Part shown: positions 15,950 through 23,041 of the stretch, one piece after another
Numbering within the stretch: the first letter of the stretch is position 1
Layout: every line of letters begins with the position of its first letter
Translations under genes and position numbers: made by a program
Source: Thiobacillus sp.
Lineage (GTDB): Bacteria > Pseudomonadota > Gammaproteobacteria > Burkholderiales > Thiobacillaceae
Length of the DNA stretch: 23,041 nucleotides
Assembly (NCBI RefSeq): GCF_024708915.1
Contig: NZ_JANJXQ010000201.1
Location: 1-23,041, forward strand
Direction of reading: 5' to 3'
Notes under the pieces: generated by a model
Told to the model about the DNA's origin: nothing
The model's database searches: none
Seen by the model: the letters and a program-made list of their open reading frames with translations, nothing else

Positions 15950-16102
15950 GGGCGGCAATCCGAAACCACATTCAGGCCAGTATAAGAGCGATTGGCCCAC
16001 CCCGCACCTGGACATGAATATTTAAGAAACGGGGGTGAACAACCAGACATTTGAGTGAAATGCCCGGTTGTTATTGGCAAAAGCTGCTGTTAGATTCATT
16101 TC
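15950..16102. promoter_or_regulatory. Divergent hypC / hydrogenase control region
   Basis: This 153-base spacer must hold the promoters of the hyp operon and of the plus-strand protease-large subunit-hupE operon. Read toward hypC, TATACT (complement of 15979-15984) resembles a sigma-70 -10 element about 30 bases before the hypC start, but the -35 position is poor. A prominent inverted repeat lies at 16038-16072. No properly spaced -24/-12 sigma-54 promoter and no good FNR palindrome was found. Confidence 0.55.
16038..16072. repeat. Bipartite inverted repeat upstream of the hydrogenase operon
   Basis: AACAACC (16038-16044) is perfectly inverted at GGTTGTT (16066-16072), and inside it CATTT (16048-16052) is inverted at AAATG (16058-16062) around the loop GAGTG. 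The two stems are separated by a symmetric three-base mismatch (AGA against CCC). The structure ends 30 bases before the protease start codon. It could be an operator for a dimeric regulator or a hairpin in a leader RNA. Confidence 0.6.
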
Positions 16103-16585
16103 ATGAAAACGCTCGTGCTCGGCATCGGCAATACCCTGCTCACCGACGAGGGCGTGGGGGTGCATGTACTGCAGGCACTCGAACCCGAGCTGGCGCACCT
16201 GCCGGATGTGACCCTGCTCGACGGCGGAACCCTTTCTTTTACCCTGGCAGGGCCGATCGAGGAAACCGACGCGCTGATCGTCGTCGATGCCGCCAACATC
16301 AAAGCCAGGCCGGGTGAGTGGGCATTGCTGAGAGGGGAGGAGATGGACGCATTCCTGATGAGCGATCGCAAGGCCTCGGTGCACGAAGTCGGGCTGACCG
16401 ATCTGCGCGCCATCGCGCTGCTGGCCGGGCACTGGCCGGACAGGCGGGCGATGCTGGCGATCCAGCCCGCGGTCGTCGACTGGGGCGAGCGCCCCACGCC
16501 TGCCGTCGCCGCCGCCATTCCACCTGCGTGTGCGGCCATTCGCGAGCTGATCCGGGAATGGCGCCATAACCCGGAAGGAACCTGA
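16103..16585 (+). CDS. [NiFe]-hydrogenase maturation protease (HyaD/HupD/HynD family)
   Basis: Endopeptidase that removes the C-terminal tail of the hydrogenase large subunit after nickel insertion. The 160 residues show the M52 family pattern: LVLGIGNTLLTDEGVGVHV near the N-terminus with the metal ligand Glu16, the second ligand Asp in VVDAANIKARPGE (Asp59 region), and the third His in SVHEVGL. The ATG at 16103 has a poor ribosome binding site. It lies four bases before its presumed substrate gene, on the same strand; in many hydrogenase operons the protease gene instead follows the structural genes. Subfamily naming (hyaD, hupD, hynD or hoxM) cannot be settled from sequence alone. Confidence 0.9.
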   Translation: MKTLVLGIGNTLLTDEGVGVHVLQALEPELAHLPDVTLLDGGTLSFTLAGPIEETDALIVVDAANIKARPGEWALLRGEEMDAFLMSDRKASVHEVGLTDLRAIALLAGHWPDRRAMLAIQPAVVDWGERPTPAVAAAIPPACAAIRELIREWRHNPEGT

Positions 16586-16589
16586 CCCC

Positions 16590-18353
16590 ATGAGCACAGC
16601 ACAGCGCATCGTCGTCGACCCCATCACCCGCATCGAGGGCCACCTGCGCATCGAGGCGGAAACCGATGCCGACGGCAGGATCGTCCGCGCCTATTCCGCC
16701 GGCACCATGGTGCGCGGGATCGAGATCATTCTTCGAGGCCGCGACCCGCGCGACGCCTGGGCCTTCGCCCAGCGCATCTGCGGCGTCTGCACCCTGGTGC
16801 ACGGCATCGCCTCGGTGCGTTCGGTGGAGGACGCGCTGCATCGCGCCATCCCGGGCTACCGCATTCCGCGGAACGCCGAACTGATCCGCAACCTGATGAT
16901 CGCCGCGCAACATGTGCACGACCACGTGATGCACTTCTATCACCTGCACGCGCTCGACTGGGTCGACGTGGTGTCGGCGCTGAAGGCCGACCCCAAGGCC
17001 ACCTCGGTGCTGGCGCAGAGCCTGTCCGGCTATCCCCGATCCTCGCCCGGCTATTTCGCCGAGGTGCAGAAGAAGGTGAAGACCTTCGTCGAACAGGGCC
17101 AGCTCGGCATTTTCGCCAACGCCTACTGGGGCCATCCCGCCTACAAGCTGCCGCCGGAAGCCAACCTGATGGCGGTGGCGCACTACCTCGACGCGCTCGC
17201 CTGGCAGCGCGACGTGGTCAAGCTGCACGCCATCTTCGGCGGCAAGAATCCGCATCCCAACCTCGTGGTGGGCGGCGTACCCTCGGCTATTTCGGTGCAT
17301 ACCAGCGGCGGCGGCCAGGATGCGACCGCGCTCAACATGGTGGGCCTGCAGACGGTGCAGAATGTCATCCGCCAGATGCGCGATTTCGTCGACCAGGTCT
17401 ACGTACCGGACACGCTCGCCATTGCCGGTTTCTACAAGGACTGGGCAGGGCGCGGCGAAGGGCTGGGCAACTTCCTGTCGTTCGGCGATCTGCCGTCGGA
17501 AAACTTCTGGAATCCGGATTCCTATCTCATCCCGCGCGGCGTCATCCTCGACCGCGACCTGACCAGGATTCACCCGATCGATCTGGATGCGGACAACGAG
17601 ATCCAGGAATTCGTCAGCCATTCCTGGTACAAGTACAGCCAGGGCGACGCACAGGGCCTGCATCCGTTCAAGGGCGAGACCGAACTCAGCTACACCGGGC
17701 CGAAGCCGCCTTACGCACACCTCGATGTCGAGCAGAAATATTCCTGGATGAAGTCGCCGCGCTGGCGGGGCAAGTCCATGGAAGTCGGCCCGCTCGCCCG
17801 CGTGCTGATGCTGTATGCCAGCGGCAATGCCCAGGCCAGGGAACTGGTGGACATGACCTTGAAGACCCTCGACCTGCCGGTCGACGCGCTGTATTCCACC
17901 CTCGGCCGTACCGCTGCGCGCACGCTGGAATCGAAGATCCTGGCCGACGCCATGCAGGGCTGGTTCGACCAGTTGATGGCCAACATCAAGGCCGGCGACG
18001 TGCGCACCTTCAACGCGCAATACTGGGAGCCGTCGACCTGGCCGAAGCACATGCAGGGCGTCGGCCTGATGGAGGCCCCGCGCGGCGGCCTATCGCACTG
18101 GATCGTTGTCGACGACGCCAGGATCAGCAACTACCAGGCCGTAGTGCCGAGCACCTGGAACGCCGGCCCGCGCGACGCGCAAGGCCAGCCGGGCGCCTAC
18201 GAAGCGGCGCTGCAGCACAATCACGCGATGCACGACCCGAAACAGCCGCTCGAGATCCTGCGCACCATCCATTCCTTCGACCCCTGCATCGCCTGCGCCG
18301 TGCACGTGACCGACCCGGATGGCGAGGAACTGGTGCAGGTAAAAATAAAGTAA
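16590..18353 (+). CDS. [NiFe]-hydrogenase large subunit (group 1 uptake type)
   Basis: Catalytic subunit carrying the Ni-Fe(CN)2CO site. The 587-residue protein starts with VVDPITRIEGHLRIE and has the L1 motif RICGVCTLVHG (Cys64, Cys67) and the L2 motif DPCIACAVH (Cys566, Cys569). A 15-residue tail, VTDPDGEELVQVKIK, follows His572 and would be removed by the protease encoded just upstream. All four nickel-binding cysteines are present and the length is normal for group 1 (HyaB/HupL/HynL-like). No hydrogenase small subunit gene precedes it or lies anywhere in the window. Because there is no Tat signal on large subunits, export would require that partner. Isp-type (HynSL) enzymes, where subunit genes are separated, are one possible explanation. 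Confidence 0.96.
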   Translation: MSTAQRIVVDPITRIEGHLRIEAETDADGRIVRAYSAGTMVRGIEIILRGRDPRDAWAFAQRICGVCTLVHGIASVRSVEDALHRAIPGYRIPRNAELIRNLMIAAQHVHDHVMHFYHLHALDWVDVVSALKADPKATSVLAQSLSGYPRSSPGYFAEVQKKVKTFVEQGQLGIFANAYWGHPAYKLPPEANLMAVAHYLDALAWQRDVVKLHAIFGGKNPHPNLVVGGVPSAISVHTSGGGQDATALNMVGLQTVQNVIRQMRDFVDQVYVPDTLAIAGFYKDWAGRGEGLGNFLSFGDLPSENFWNPDSYLIPRGVILDRDLTRIHPIDLDADNEIQEFVSHSWYKYSQGDAQGLHPFKGETELSYTGPKPPYAHLDVEQKYSWMKSPRWRGKSMEVGPLARVLMLYASGNAQARELVDMTLKTLDLPVDALYSTLGRTAARTLESKILADAMQGWFDQLMANIKAGDVRTFNAQYWEPSTWPKHMQGVGLMEAPRGGLSHWIVVDDARISNYQAVVPSTWNAGPRDAQGQPGAYEAALQHNHAMHDPKQPLEILRTIHSFDPCIACAVHVTDPDGEELVQVKIK

Positions 18354-18379
18354 TGCCGATTGAAAATGGAGAACACGCA

Positions 18380-18955
18380 ATGAAGCCGATGAAACTTGCG
18401 CGCCTGATCGTGCTGACTACTCTCTGCCTGTTTGCGGGCGGCGCGTCTGCGCACACCGGAAGCCAGACGCTCGCTGGATTTACCGGCGGACTGACCCACC
18501 CCTTGCTGGGGCTGGATCACCTGCTCGCCATGATCGCGGTCGGCCTGTGGGCGGCGCAGCAGGGCGGGCGGGCGTTGTGGGCCGTGCCCGCGGCCTTCGT
18601 CGCTGCGATGGGGCTGGGCGGCGCGCTGGCCTGGACGGGCGGAGAACTGCCGCAGGCCGAAACCGCCATCGCCCTGTCGGTGCTGGTGCTGGGTCTGCTG
18701 ATCGCCACGCGGCGCCGCTGGGCGGTGCCGGCCGGCATGGCGGCCGCCGCCGTTTTCGCGCTGTTCCACGGCTACGCCCACGGGCTGGAAATGCCGCAGG
18801 CGGCGTTGCCTGTGTCGTATGCCCTGGGCTTCGTGCTGGCCACGGTTTTCCTGCATGGCGTGGGGATCGCCGGCAGTCTGGCCGGCCGCCGCACGGTGCA
18901 GGTGGCGGGAGCGGGCATCGCAACCGCCGGCCTGGCGCTGATCTTCGCCATGTGA
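18380..18955 (+). CDS. hupE: HupE/UreJ-family nickel permease
   Basis: Inner-membrane protein thought to import nickel for hydrogenase. From the ATG at 18380, preceded by GGAGA at 18368-18372, the protein is 191 residues. It has a cleavable signal peptide ending ASA before His (about residue 26), followed by about six hydrophobic helices and the family signature HPLLGLDHLLAMIAVGLW. A second conserved motif, FHGYAHGLEMP, is also present. An earlier ATG at 18353 overlaps the hydrogenase stop (TAATG) and would add nine residues; coupling from that site is possible, but the later start has the better ribosome binding site. Position after the large subunit supports nickel supply over urease-related UreJ. 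Confidence 0.92.
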   Translation: MKPMKLARLIVLTTLCLFAGGASAHTGSQTLAGFTGGLTHPLLGLDHLLAMIAVGLWAAQQGGRALWAVPAAFVAAMGLGGALAWTGGELPQAETAIALSVLVLGLLIATRRRWAVPAGMAAAAVFALFHGYAHGLEMPQAALPVSYALGFVLATVFLHGVGIAGSLAGRRTVQVAGAGIATAGLALIFAM

Positions 18956-19211
18956 CGCTGCGCCCGGAATAGACACAAGTTACAAGTTACAAGTAAAACA
19001 TGGGATTGCGATATCTTTGCGACTTGCTGCTTGAGGTTCGCAGGCGCTGCTCGAAGGCGCAAAATTGAAGACGGTCTATCCATTCCCGCTGGCCCAAGCG
19101 CGATGCGGCTGGCAGCCCCCCCCACCTGCGCAGTTGACTAGAATGGTAGAAGCAAGACGCGCAAACAACTCCATTGGCAGCTGTCATGCCAGGCGCGTCG
19201 AGGAGGCCATG
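18956..19211. other. Spacer between hupE and a small gene
   Basis: No gene is supported in these 256 bases; an open frame from 19065 runs into the downstream small gene but its N-terminal part looks random. The spacer holds a heptanucleotide repeat (18974-18994), a run of eight C at 19116-19123 region, and a TAGAAT hexamer at 19139-19144 that resembles a -10 element without a good -35. No convincing intrinsic terminator for the hydrogenase operon is seen. Confidence 0.5.
18974..18994. repeat. Heptanucleotide tandem repeat, three units
   Basis: Three seven-base units, CACAAGT, TACAAGT and TACAAGT, sit 19 bases after the hupE stop codon. The unit length equals that of the repeat at the hypA-hypB junction, but the unit sequence is different. 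Confidence 0.8.
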
Positions 19212-19445
19212 ATGGACACCAGACTCAATGAAGTGCTTGTACACATCGACGAAGCTCTCGACGAGGACAGCTTGCACAGCCTCGAAGAGGGAATCCGCCG
19301 GGACGCCGGCGTGGTTTCGGTGGGTCACAATCCGGAACAATCCCACATGATCATGGTGGTCTACGATTCGGAGTCCACCCGGGCTTCCAGTCTTCTCCAC
19401 AGCATCCAGGAGCAGGGGCTGCATGCCCAGCTCATCGGCCTGTAA
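19212..19445 (+). CDS. Small 77-residue protein of unknown function, possible HMA-like alpha/beta fold
   Basis: I do not recognise this gene with certainty. AGGAGG at 19201-19206 is five bases before the ATG at 19212 and only two before an ATG at 19209, so 19212 is preferred. The acidic product runs MDTRLNEVLVHIDEALDEDS, then a helix-like stretch ending in EEGIRRDAGVVSVGHNPEQ, a beta-like HMIMVVYDSES and a final helix and strand ending LHAQLIGL. The beta-alpha-beta-beta-alpha-beta pattern resembles heavy-metal-associated (HMA) domains, but the CxxC metal motif is absent and there is no Cys at all. Its own strong ribosome binding site and the 256-base gap suggest a separate transcript, convergent with the suf operon. 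Confidence 0.7.
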   Translation: MDTRLNEVLVHIDEALDEDSLHSLEEGIRRDAGVVSVGHNPEQSHMIMVVYDSESTRASSLLHSIQEQGLHAQLIGL

Positions 19446-19461
19446 GGATCGGGGGCCGATA

Positions 19462-19478
19462 CGCCCGCTGCACGGGCG
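19462..19478. terminator. Candidate hairpin between convergent operons
   Basis: CGCCCG (19462-19467) and CGGGCG (19473-19478) form a perfect six-base-pair GC stem with loop CTGCA, placed in the 42-base gap between two convergent genes. No T-run follows on either strand. It could slow both polymerases, but a standard intrinsic terminator is not supported. Confidence 0.35.
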
Positions 19479-19487
19479 GCGCCAAGC

Positions 19488-19807
19488 TCAGTCCCAGCGG
19501 TCGTCGCGCACTTCCACCCAGCCCGCCACGATCCTGAGCGGAAAGGTGGCCACTGCACAATAGGCCGGCGGAGCGGCGACTGCGCCGGTGCGCAGGTTGA
19601 AGCGGGCGCCATGGCGCGGGCAGACGATCTCGTCGCCCCGGACTTCGCCGCTGGCGAGTTCGCCGCCATCGTGGGTGCAGGTGTCCTCGATCGCGCAATA
19701 CTCGCCATCGAGGTTGAACACCGCCACGGCCACGCCGTCGACATCGACGACGCGGCGGCTGCCCGGCGGCAGCGCTTCGATGCGCGCCACTTTCACCCAG
19801 TCGGCCA

Positions 19808-19808
<1 letters not shown>
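19488..19808 (-). CDS. Rieske-type [2Fe-2S] ferredoxin
   Basis: Small soluble electron-transfer protein of the non-haem dioxygenase ferredoxin type. The 106 residues contain the two Rieske boxes CTH (Cys44, His46, followed by DGG) and CPRHGARF (Cys63, His66) in a beta-sandwich-like sequence. They lack the extra disulfide cysteines of the bc1-type Rieske proteins. There is no signal peptide or membrane anchor. The ATG at 19808 overlaps the stop of the DUF59 gene (TGATG), so it is translated as part of the suf operon. A GTG one codon earlier is possible. The redox partner is unknown; membership in the operon suggests a role in, or dependence on, cluster assembly. Confidence 0.92.
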
Positions 19809-20148
<340 letters not shown>

Positions 20149-20152
<4 letters not shown>

Positions 20153-20643
20153 GGCTGCGGCGAGGGCAAGGAAGGTTGCGGGCAGAACGGGGAGGGGCCT
20201 TCGGTACACACCGTTTCCGTCCGTTGTTCGAGCGCGGCCTGCAGGGTATGCCAGGGCAGCGTCGCGCATTTCACGCGCATGGGAAACGCATGCACGCCTT
20301 CCAGCACGCGCAGCTTCCCCACGCCTTCCGCCGGGCCGTTCTCCGCCAGCATGCGATGCACCCGGCGGAACAGGGTTTGCGCTTCATCCAGCGGTTGGCC
20401 CATGACCGCTTCGGCCATCAGCGAGGCGGAGGCCATGCAGATGGCGCAGCCGGCGCCCTCGAAACCGATGTCCTGGATCGTGCCGTCCGCCACTTTCAGA
20501 TGCACCTGGACCTCGTCGTTGCACAGCGGGTTGAAGCCGTGCGCATGGTGGGTGCTGCCGCGCGGATTCCTGGGGTAGTGCCGCGGATGGCGGTTGTGTT
20601 CCAGAATGACCTCTTCGTAGAGGCTGCGCTGATCGGCCGTCAT
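20149..20643 (-). CDS. sufU: SufU-type iron-sulfur assembly scaffold / sulfur-transfer protein
   Basis: Accepts sulfur from the SufS desulfurase, or acts as scaffold, in Suf cluster assembly. The 164 residues hold the metal-site ligands Cys41 and Asp43 in NPLCNDEV, Cys66 in GAGCAICMASASLMAE, and Cys126 in VKCATLPWHTLQ. Between the second and third cysteines lies the longer insertion that separates SufU from IscU. An additional Cys69 sits where SufU commonly has Ser, and a proline-rich C-terminal tail (about 148-164) carries another Cys (154). The ATG at 20643 overlaps the sufD stop (ATGA). The usual neighbour sufS is absent here. A frame open to 21123 is antisense-like within sufD and is rejected. 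Confidence 0.93.
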
Positions 20644-21905
20644 GCTGTGTGCTCCTTTTCCGGTAGCGGCAGCGCGGCTGCCAGATGCGGCTCCAGCCAG
20701 CCGGCGAGGCCGCAGCGCTCCGCAAGCGTCAGCGCTTCCGCGACGAACCCGCGCAGCAGCATTGCGCGCGCCGTATCGGCGGCGATGCCGCGACTGCGCA
20801 GAAAGAACAGCTGCGCTTCGTCGAGCTGGCCCACGGTCGCGCCATGTGCGCACTTGACGTCGTCGGCATGGATTTCCAGTTGCGGCTTGACGTCGATTTC
20901 GGCGTGCGGCGAGAGCAGCAGATTGCGGCTGGATTGCTGTGCGTCGGTCTTTTGCGCGCCCGGCTGCACCACCACGCGCGCATCGAAGATGCCGCGCCCG
21001 CGCCCCGCGGCGATGCCGCGCCAGGTCTGGCGGCTGGCGGTGTGCGGCGCGGCGTGTTCGACATGCAGATGCTGGTCGATGTGGCGCCGCGCATCGGCGA
21101 TGAAAAGGCCGTCGAGCTGGCATTCGGCGCCGGGTTCATCCAAGCTCACCCAGGTGTCGTGGCGCGCCAGGCGGCCGCCGAGGCTGATCGACAGGGCATG
21201 GTAGCGGCTGTCGCGCGCCTGCCGCACCGCGACCAGGCCGGTATGGGTAGCGGCCGCGCTTTCCTCGGTCAGCTTCAGGTGGGTCAGCCGCGCGCCCTCG
21301 CCCAGCACGATCTCGCTGACCGGGTTGTTCCAGTAGGGGAGGCCGGAGCTGCCCCGGTAATGCTCCACCAGCACCGCCTCGGCGCCGGCTTCCAGCACCA
21401 CGAGGTTGCGCACGTGCAGCATGGCGTCGGCCTCGCTGGCGCTGTGCACCACGAACAGCGGCGGCAGCGTGCTGCGGGCGGGAACGTGCAGGAACAGTCC
21501 GTCCTGCCACAGCGCGCTGTTGATCCGGGCCAGCGCCGTGCCGCTCGATACCCTGCCGGCAAGCTGGCCGAGGTATCGGCTCACGGGCGCAGCGTCGGCG
21601 TGCGCGGCAAGGCTGTGCGCCTGGACCACGCGCGGATCGGCATCGACCAGCCGGCCATTGCCGAATCGCAACAGCGTTCCCGGATAATCCTCGCTCGCAA
21701 CGGTTTCCGGCACATGCCCCGGGGCATGCCATTCGGTCTGTTCGAGATAGGCGAGCGAGGTGTATTTCCAGTCCTCTTCACGCGCGGTCGGCAGCCCGCT
21801 CGCAAGAAAGCGCTCCAGCGCCTGGCGGCGCGAAGCGAGACGATCGGCCGACGCAGCGATGGCGTCGAGCGCGTGCCGGTAGCGGCTGGCAGTCTGCGTA
21901 TTCAT
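20640..21905 (-). CDS. sufD: SufD, Fe-S assembly complex subunit
   Basis: Part of the SufBC2D scaffold complex in the cytoplasm, needed for iron entry. The 421-residue product has an N-terminal helical region (MNTQTASRYRHALDAIA), the conserved REEDWKYTSL motif near residue 40, a long right-handed beta-helix core, and the C-terminal signature HADDVKCAHGATVGQLD followed by EAQLFFLRSRGI, shared by SufB and SufD. The overall length is typical of SufD and shorter than SufB. Its ATG at 21905 overlaps the sufC stop by 4 bases. Base composition matches sufC and not the AT-richer sufB segment upstream. Confidence 0.95.
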   Translation of the reverse strand: MNTQTASRYRHALDAIAASADRLASRRQALERFLASGLPTAREEDWKYTSLAYLEQTEWHAPGHVPETVASEDYPGTLLRFGNGRLVDADPRVVQAHSLAAHADAAPVSRYLGQLAGRVSSGTALARINSALWQDGLFLHVPARSTLPPLFVVHSASEADAMLHVRNLVVLEAGAEAVLVEHYRGSSGLPYWNNPVSEIVLGEGARLTHLKLTEESAAATHTGLVAVRQARDSRYHALSISLGGRLARHDTWVSLDEPGAECQLDGLFIADARRHIDQHLHVEHAAPHTASRQTWRGIAAGRGRGIFDARVVVQPGAQKTDAQQSSRNLLLSPHAEIDVKPQLEIHADDVKCAHGATVGQLDEAQLFFLRSRGIAADTARAMLLRGFVAEALTLAERCGLAGWLEPHLAAALPLPEKEHTA

Positions 21906-22666
21906 GGCCGCGCCTCCGCCTGCGCTTCGGGGATCACCCAGCCATAGCCGCGATTTTCCAGCTCCAGCGCCAGGCTGGCGTCGCCGGAGCGCACGATGCG
22001 TCCGCCCGCCAGCACGTGCACGCGGTCGGGCACGATGTAGTTCAGCAGGCGCTGGTAGTGGGTGACCAGGATGACTGCGCGCGCCGGGCTCTTCAAGGCG
22101 TTCACGCCGTTCGCCACGGTCTTCAGGGCATCGATGTCGAGCCCGGAATCGGTCTCGTCGAGTATGGCCAGGCGCGGTTCCAGCACCGCCATCTGCAGGA
22201 TTTCGTTGCGTTTTTTCTCGCCGCCCGAGAAGCCCTCGTTGACCGCGCGATAAAGCAGGCTTTCGTCCATGCCGAGCAGCGCCAGCCTGCTTTTCACCGT
22301 ATCGAGAAAGTCCATCGCGTCGAGCTCGGGTTCGCCGCGCTGCAGCCGCACGCTGTTGAGCGCGGTGCGCAGCAACTGCACGTTGGCCACCCCGGGGATC
22401 TCCAGCGGATACTGAAAGGCGAGGAACACCCCGGCGCGGGCGCGCTGTTCCGCTGCCATCGCCAGCAGGTCCTGCTCCAGGTAGCGCACGCTGCCCGCGG
22501 TCACGGTGTAGCCCTCGCGCCCGGCCAGCACCTGGGCGAGCGTGCTCTTGCCGGAACCGTTGGGGCCCATGATGGCGTGCACTTCGCCTGCGCGCACCGC
22601 GAGGTCGATGCCGGCGAGGATGGGCTTGTCGCCGATGGACACGTGCAAATTGCGAATTTCCAGCAT
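21902..22666 (-). CDS. sufC: SufC, ABC-type ATPase of the Suf complex
   Basis: ATPase that drives conformational change of the SufBC2D scaffold. The 254 residues contain Walker A GPNGSGKS (34-41), a Q-loop in FLAFQYPLEIPGV, the SufC-type signature GFSGGEKKRNEILQMA and Walker B LAILDETDSGLDIDAL. The H-loop is VTHYQRLLNYI. The ATG at 22666 has AAGGAGAA four bases upstream. It lies 17 bases after the sufB stop and overlaps sufD. Length and motifs are normal. Confidence 0.97.
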   Translation of the reverse strand: MLEIRNLHVSIGDKPILAGIDLAVRAGEVHAIMGPNGSGKSTLAQVLAGREGYTVTAGSVRYLEQDLLAMAAEQRARAGVFLAFQYPLEIPGVANVQLLRTALNSVRLQRGEPELDAMDFLDTVKSRLALLGMDESLLYRAVNEGFSGGEKKRNEILQMAVLEPRLAILDETDSGLDIDALKTVANGVNALKSPARAVILVTHYQRLLNYIVPDRVHVLAGGRIVRSGDASLALELENRGYGWVIPEAQAEARP

Positions 22667-22683
22667 GACGTTCTCCTTGTCGC

Positions 22684-23041
22684 TTATCCCACTGCGCCTT
22701 CCAGGCTCACCGCAAGCAGCTTCTGCGCTTCCACCGCGAATTCCATTGGTAATTTATCGACCACTTCCTTGGCGTAACCGTTTACAATCAACCCAACGGC
22801 ATCTTCAGTAGAGATACCCCGTTGGTTACAATAGAAAATCTGATCTTCGGATATCTTGGAGGTAGTGGCTTCGTGTTCAACAATAGCCGATTCGTTGTTG
22901 ACTTCCATATAAGGGAAAGTATGAGCGCCACACTTATCGCCCAGCAATAGGCTGTCGCACTGCGAGAAGTTTCTTGCATTTTCAGCGTTAGCACCTACTC
23001 TGACCAAACCACGGTAGCTGTTCTGACTTACCCCCGCGGAA
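22684..23041 (-). CDS. sufB: SufB, Fe-S assembly complex subunit (partial, N-terminus off the window)
   Basis: Core scaffold subunit of the SufBC2D complex. About 118 C-terminal residues are visible, beginning [20 protein letters not shown] and containing the conserved [20 protein letters not shown], the cluster-related Cys and [20 protein letters not shown], and ending VSLEGAVG. The frame is open to the right edge, so any start codon inside the window is internal. Over 22741-22980 GC is about 45% (counted), against about 72% in a sample line of sufC, so codon use differs clearly from its neighbours. Only the last 15-20 codons return to the local GC level. The gene heads the suf operon; sufS could lie further upstream. 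Confidence 0.95.
   Translation of the reverse strand, partial: SAGVSQNSYRGLVRVGANAENARNFSQCDSLLLGDKCGAHTFPYMEVNNESAIVEHEATTSKISEDQIFYCNQRGISTEDAVGLIVNGYAKEVVDKLPMEFAVEAQKLLAVSLEGAVG

Noticed and set aside
16075..16088. TGGC-then-GC sequence resembling a sigma-54 -24/-12 promoter before the protease gene
   Set aside because: The GG and GC dinucleotides are 10 bases apart instead of 12 from start to start, so the element does not fit.
16022..16651. A 209-codon minus-strand frame across the protease gene and the hydrogenase spacer
   Set aside because: It is antisense to the protease gene and has no motif. The only reason to notice it is that it spans the inverted repeat.
19065..19211. N-terminal extension of the small 77-residue protein by 49 residues
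   Set aside because: The added residues are irregular and a strong AGGAGG site marks the internal ATG.

Overview
The window is GC-rich (about 60-65% by eye) and tightly packed, and it reads as a chromosomal segment of a facultatively denitrifying, hydrogen-using proteobacterium. Gene content fits a betaproteobacterium of the Thiobacillus/Sulfuritalea kind, but this is inference from gene content and organisation; no marker gene here fixes the taxon. No tRNA, rRNA, insertion sequence, CRISPR array or phage gene was seen.

Layout. (1) 1-7245, minus strand: nitrous oxide reduction genes in transcription order nosZ, nosR, nosD, nosF, nosY (nosY runs off the left edge). NosZ is the Tat-exported N2O reductase, NosR the flavin/Fe-S membrane electron donor, and NosDFY the maturation/ABC system for the copper centres. 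(2) 7246-7594: a 349-base divergent control region with an FNR/DNR-like half-perfect palindrome and NarL-type heptamers. (3) 7595-10159, plus strand: a NarX/NarL nitrate-nitrite two-component pair, divergent from nosZ. (4) 10213-15949, minus strand: a complete [NiFe]-hydrogenase maturation operon in the order hypC-hypA-hypB-hypD-hypF-hypE, with every junction overlapping or within 2 bases. (5) 16103-18955, plus strand: hydrogenase maturation protease, [NiFe]-hydrogenase large subunit and a HupE-type nickel permease. No small subunit is present in the window. (6) 18956-19445: a spacer with a heptanucleotide repeat, then an unrecognised 77-residue protein. (7) 19488-23041, minus strand: a Suf iron-sulfur assembly operon, sufB (right edge, partial), sufC, sufD, sufU, a SufT-like DUF59 gene and a Rieske ferredoxin, with no sufS in the window.

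How it fits together (inference): H2 oxidation could feed the quinone pool, with nitrate and N2O as acceptors under NarXL and FNR-type control, while Hyp, HupE, NosDFY and Suf supply the Ni-Fe, Cu and Fe-S cofactors. The points most worth checking are a lipobox after the Tat motif of NosZ, an altered CuA loop in NosZ, the orphan hydrogenase large subunit, a heptad repeat that extends HypA and removes the hypB ribosome binding site, an inverted repeat between hypC and the protease gene, and a sharp base-composition change inside sufB.
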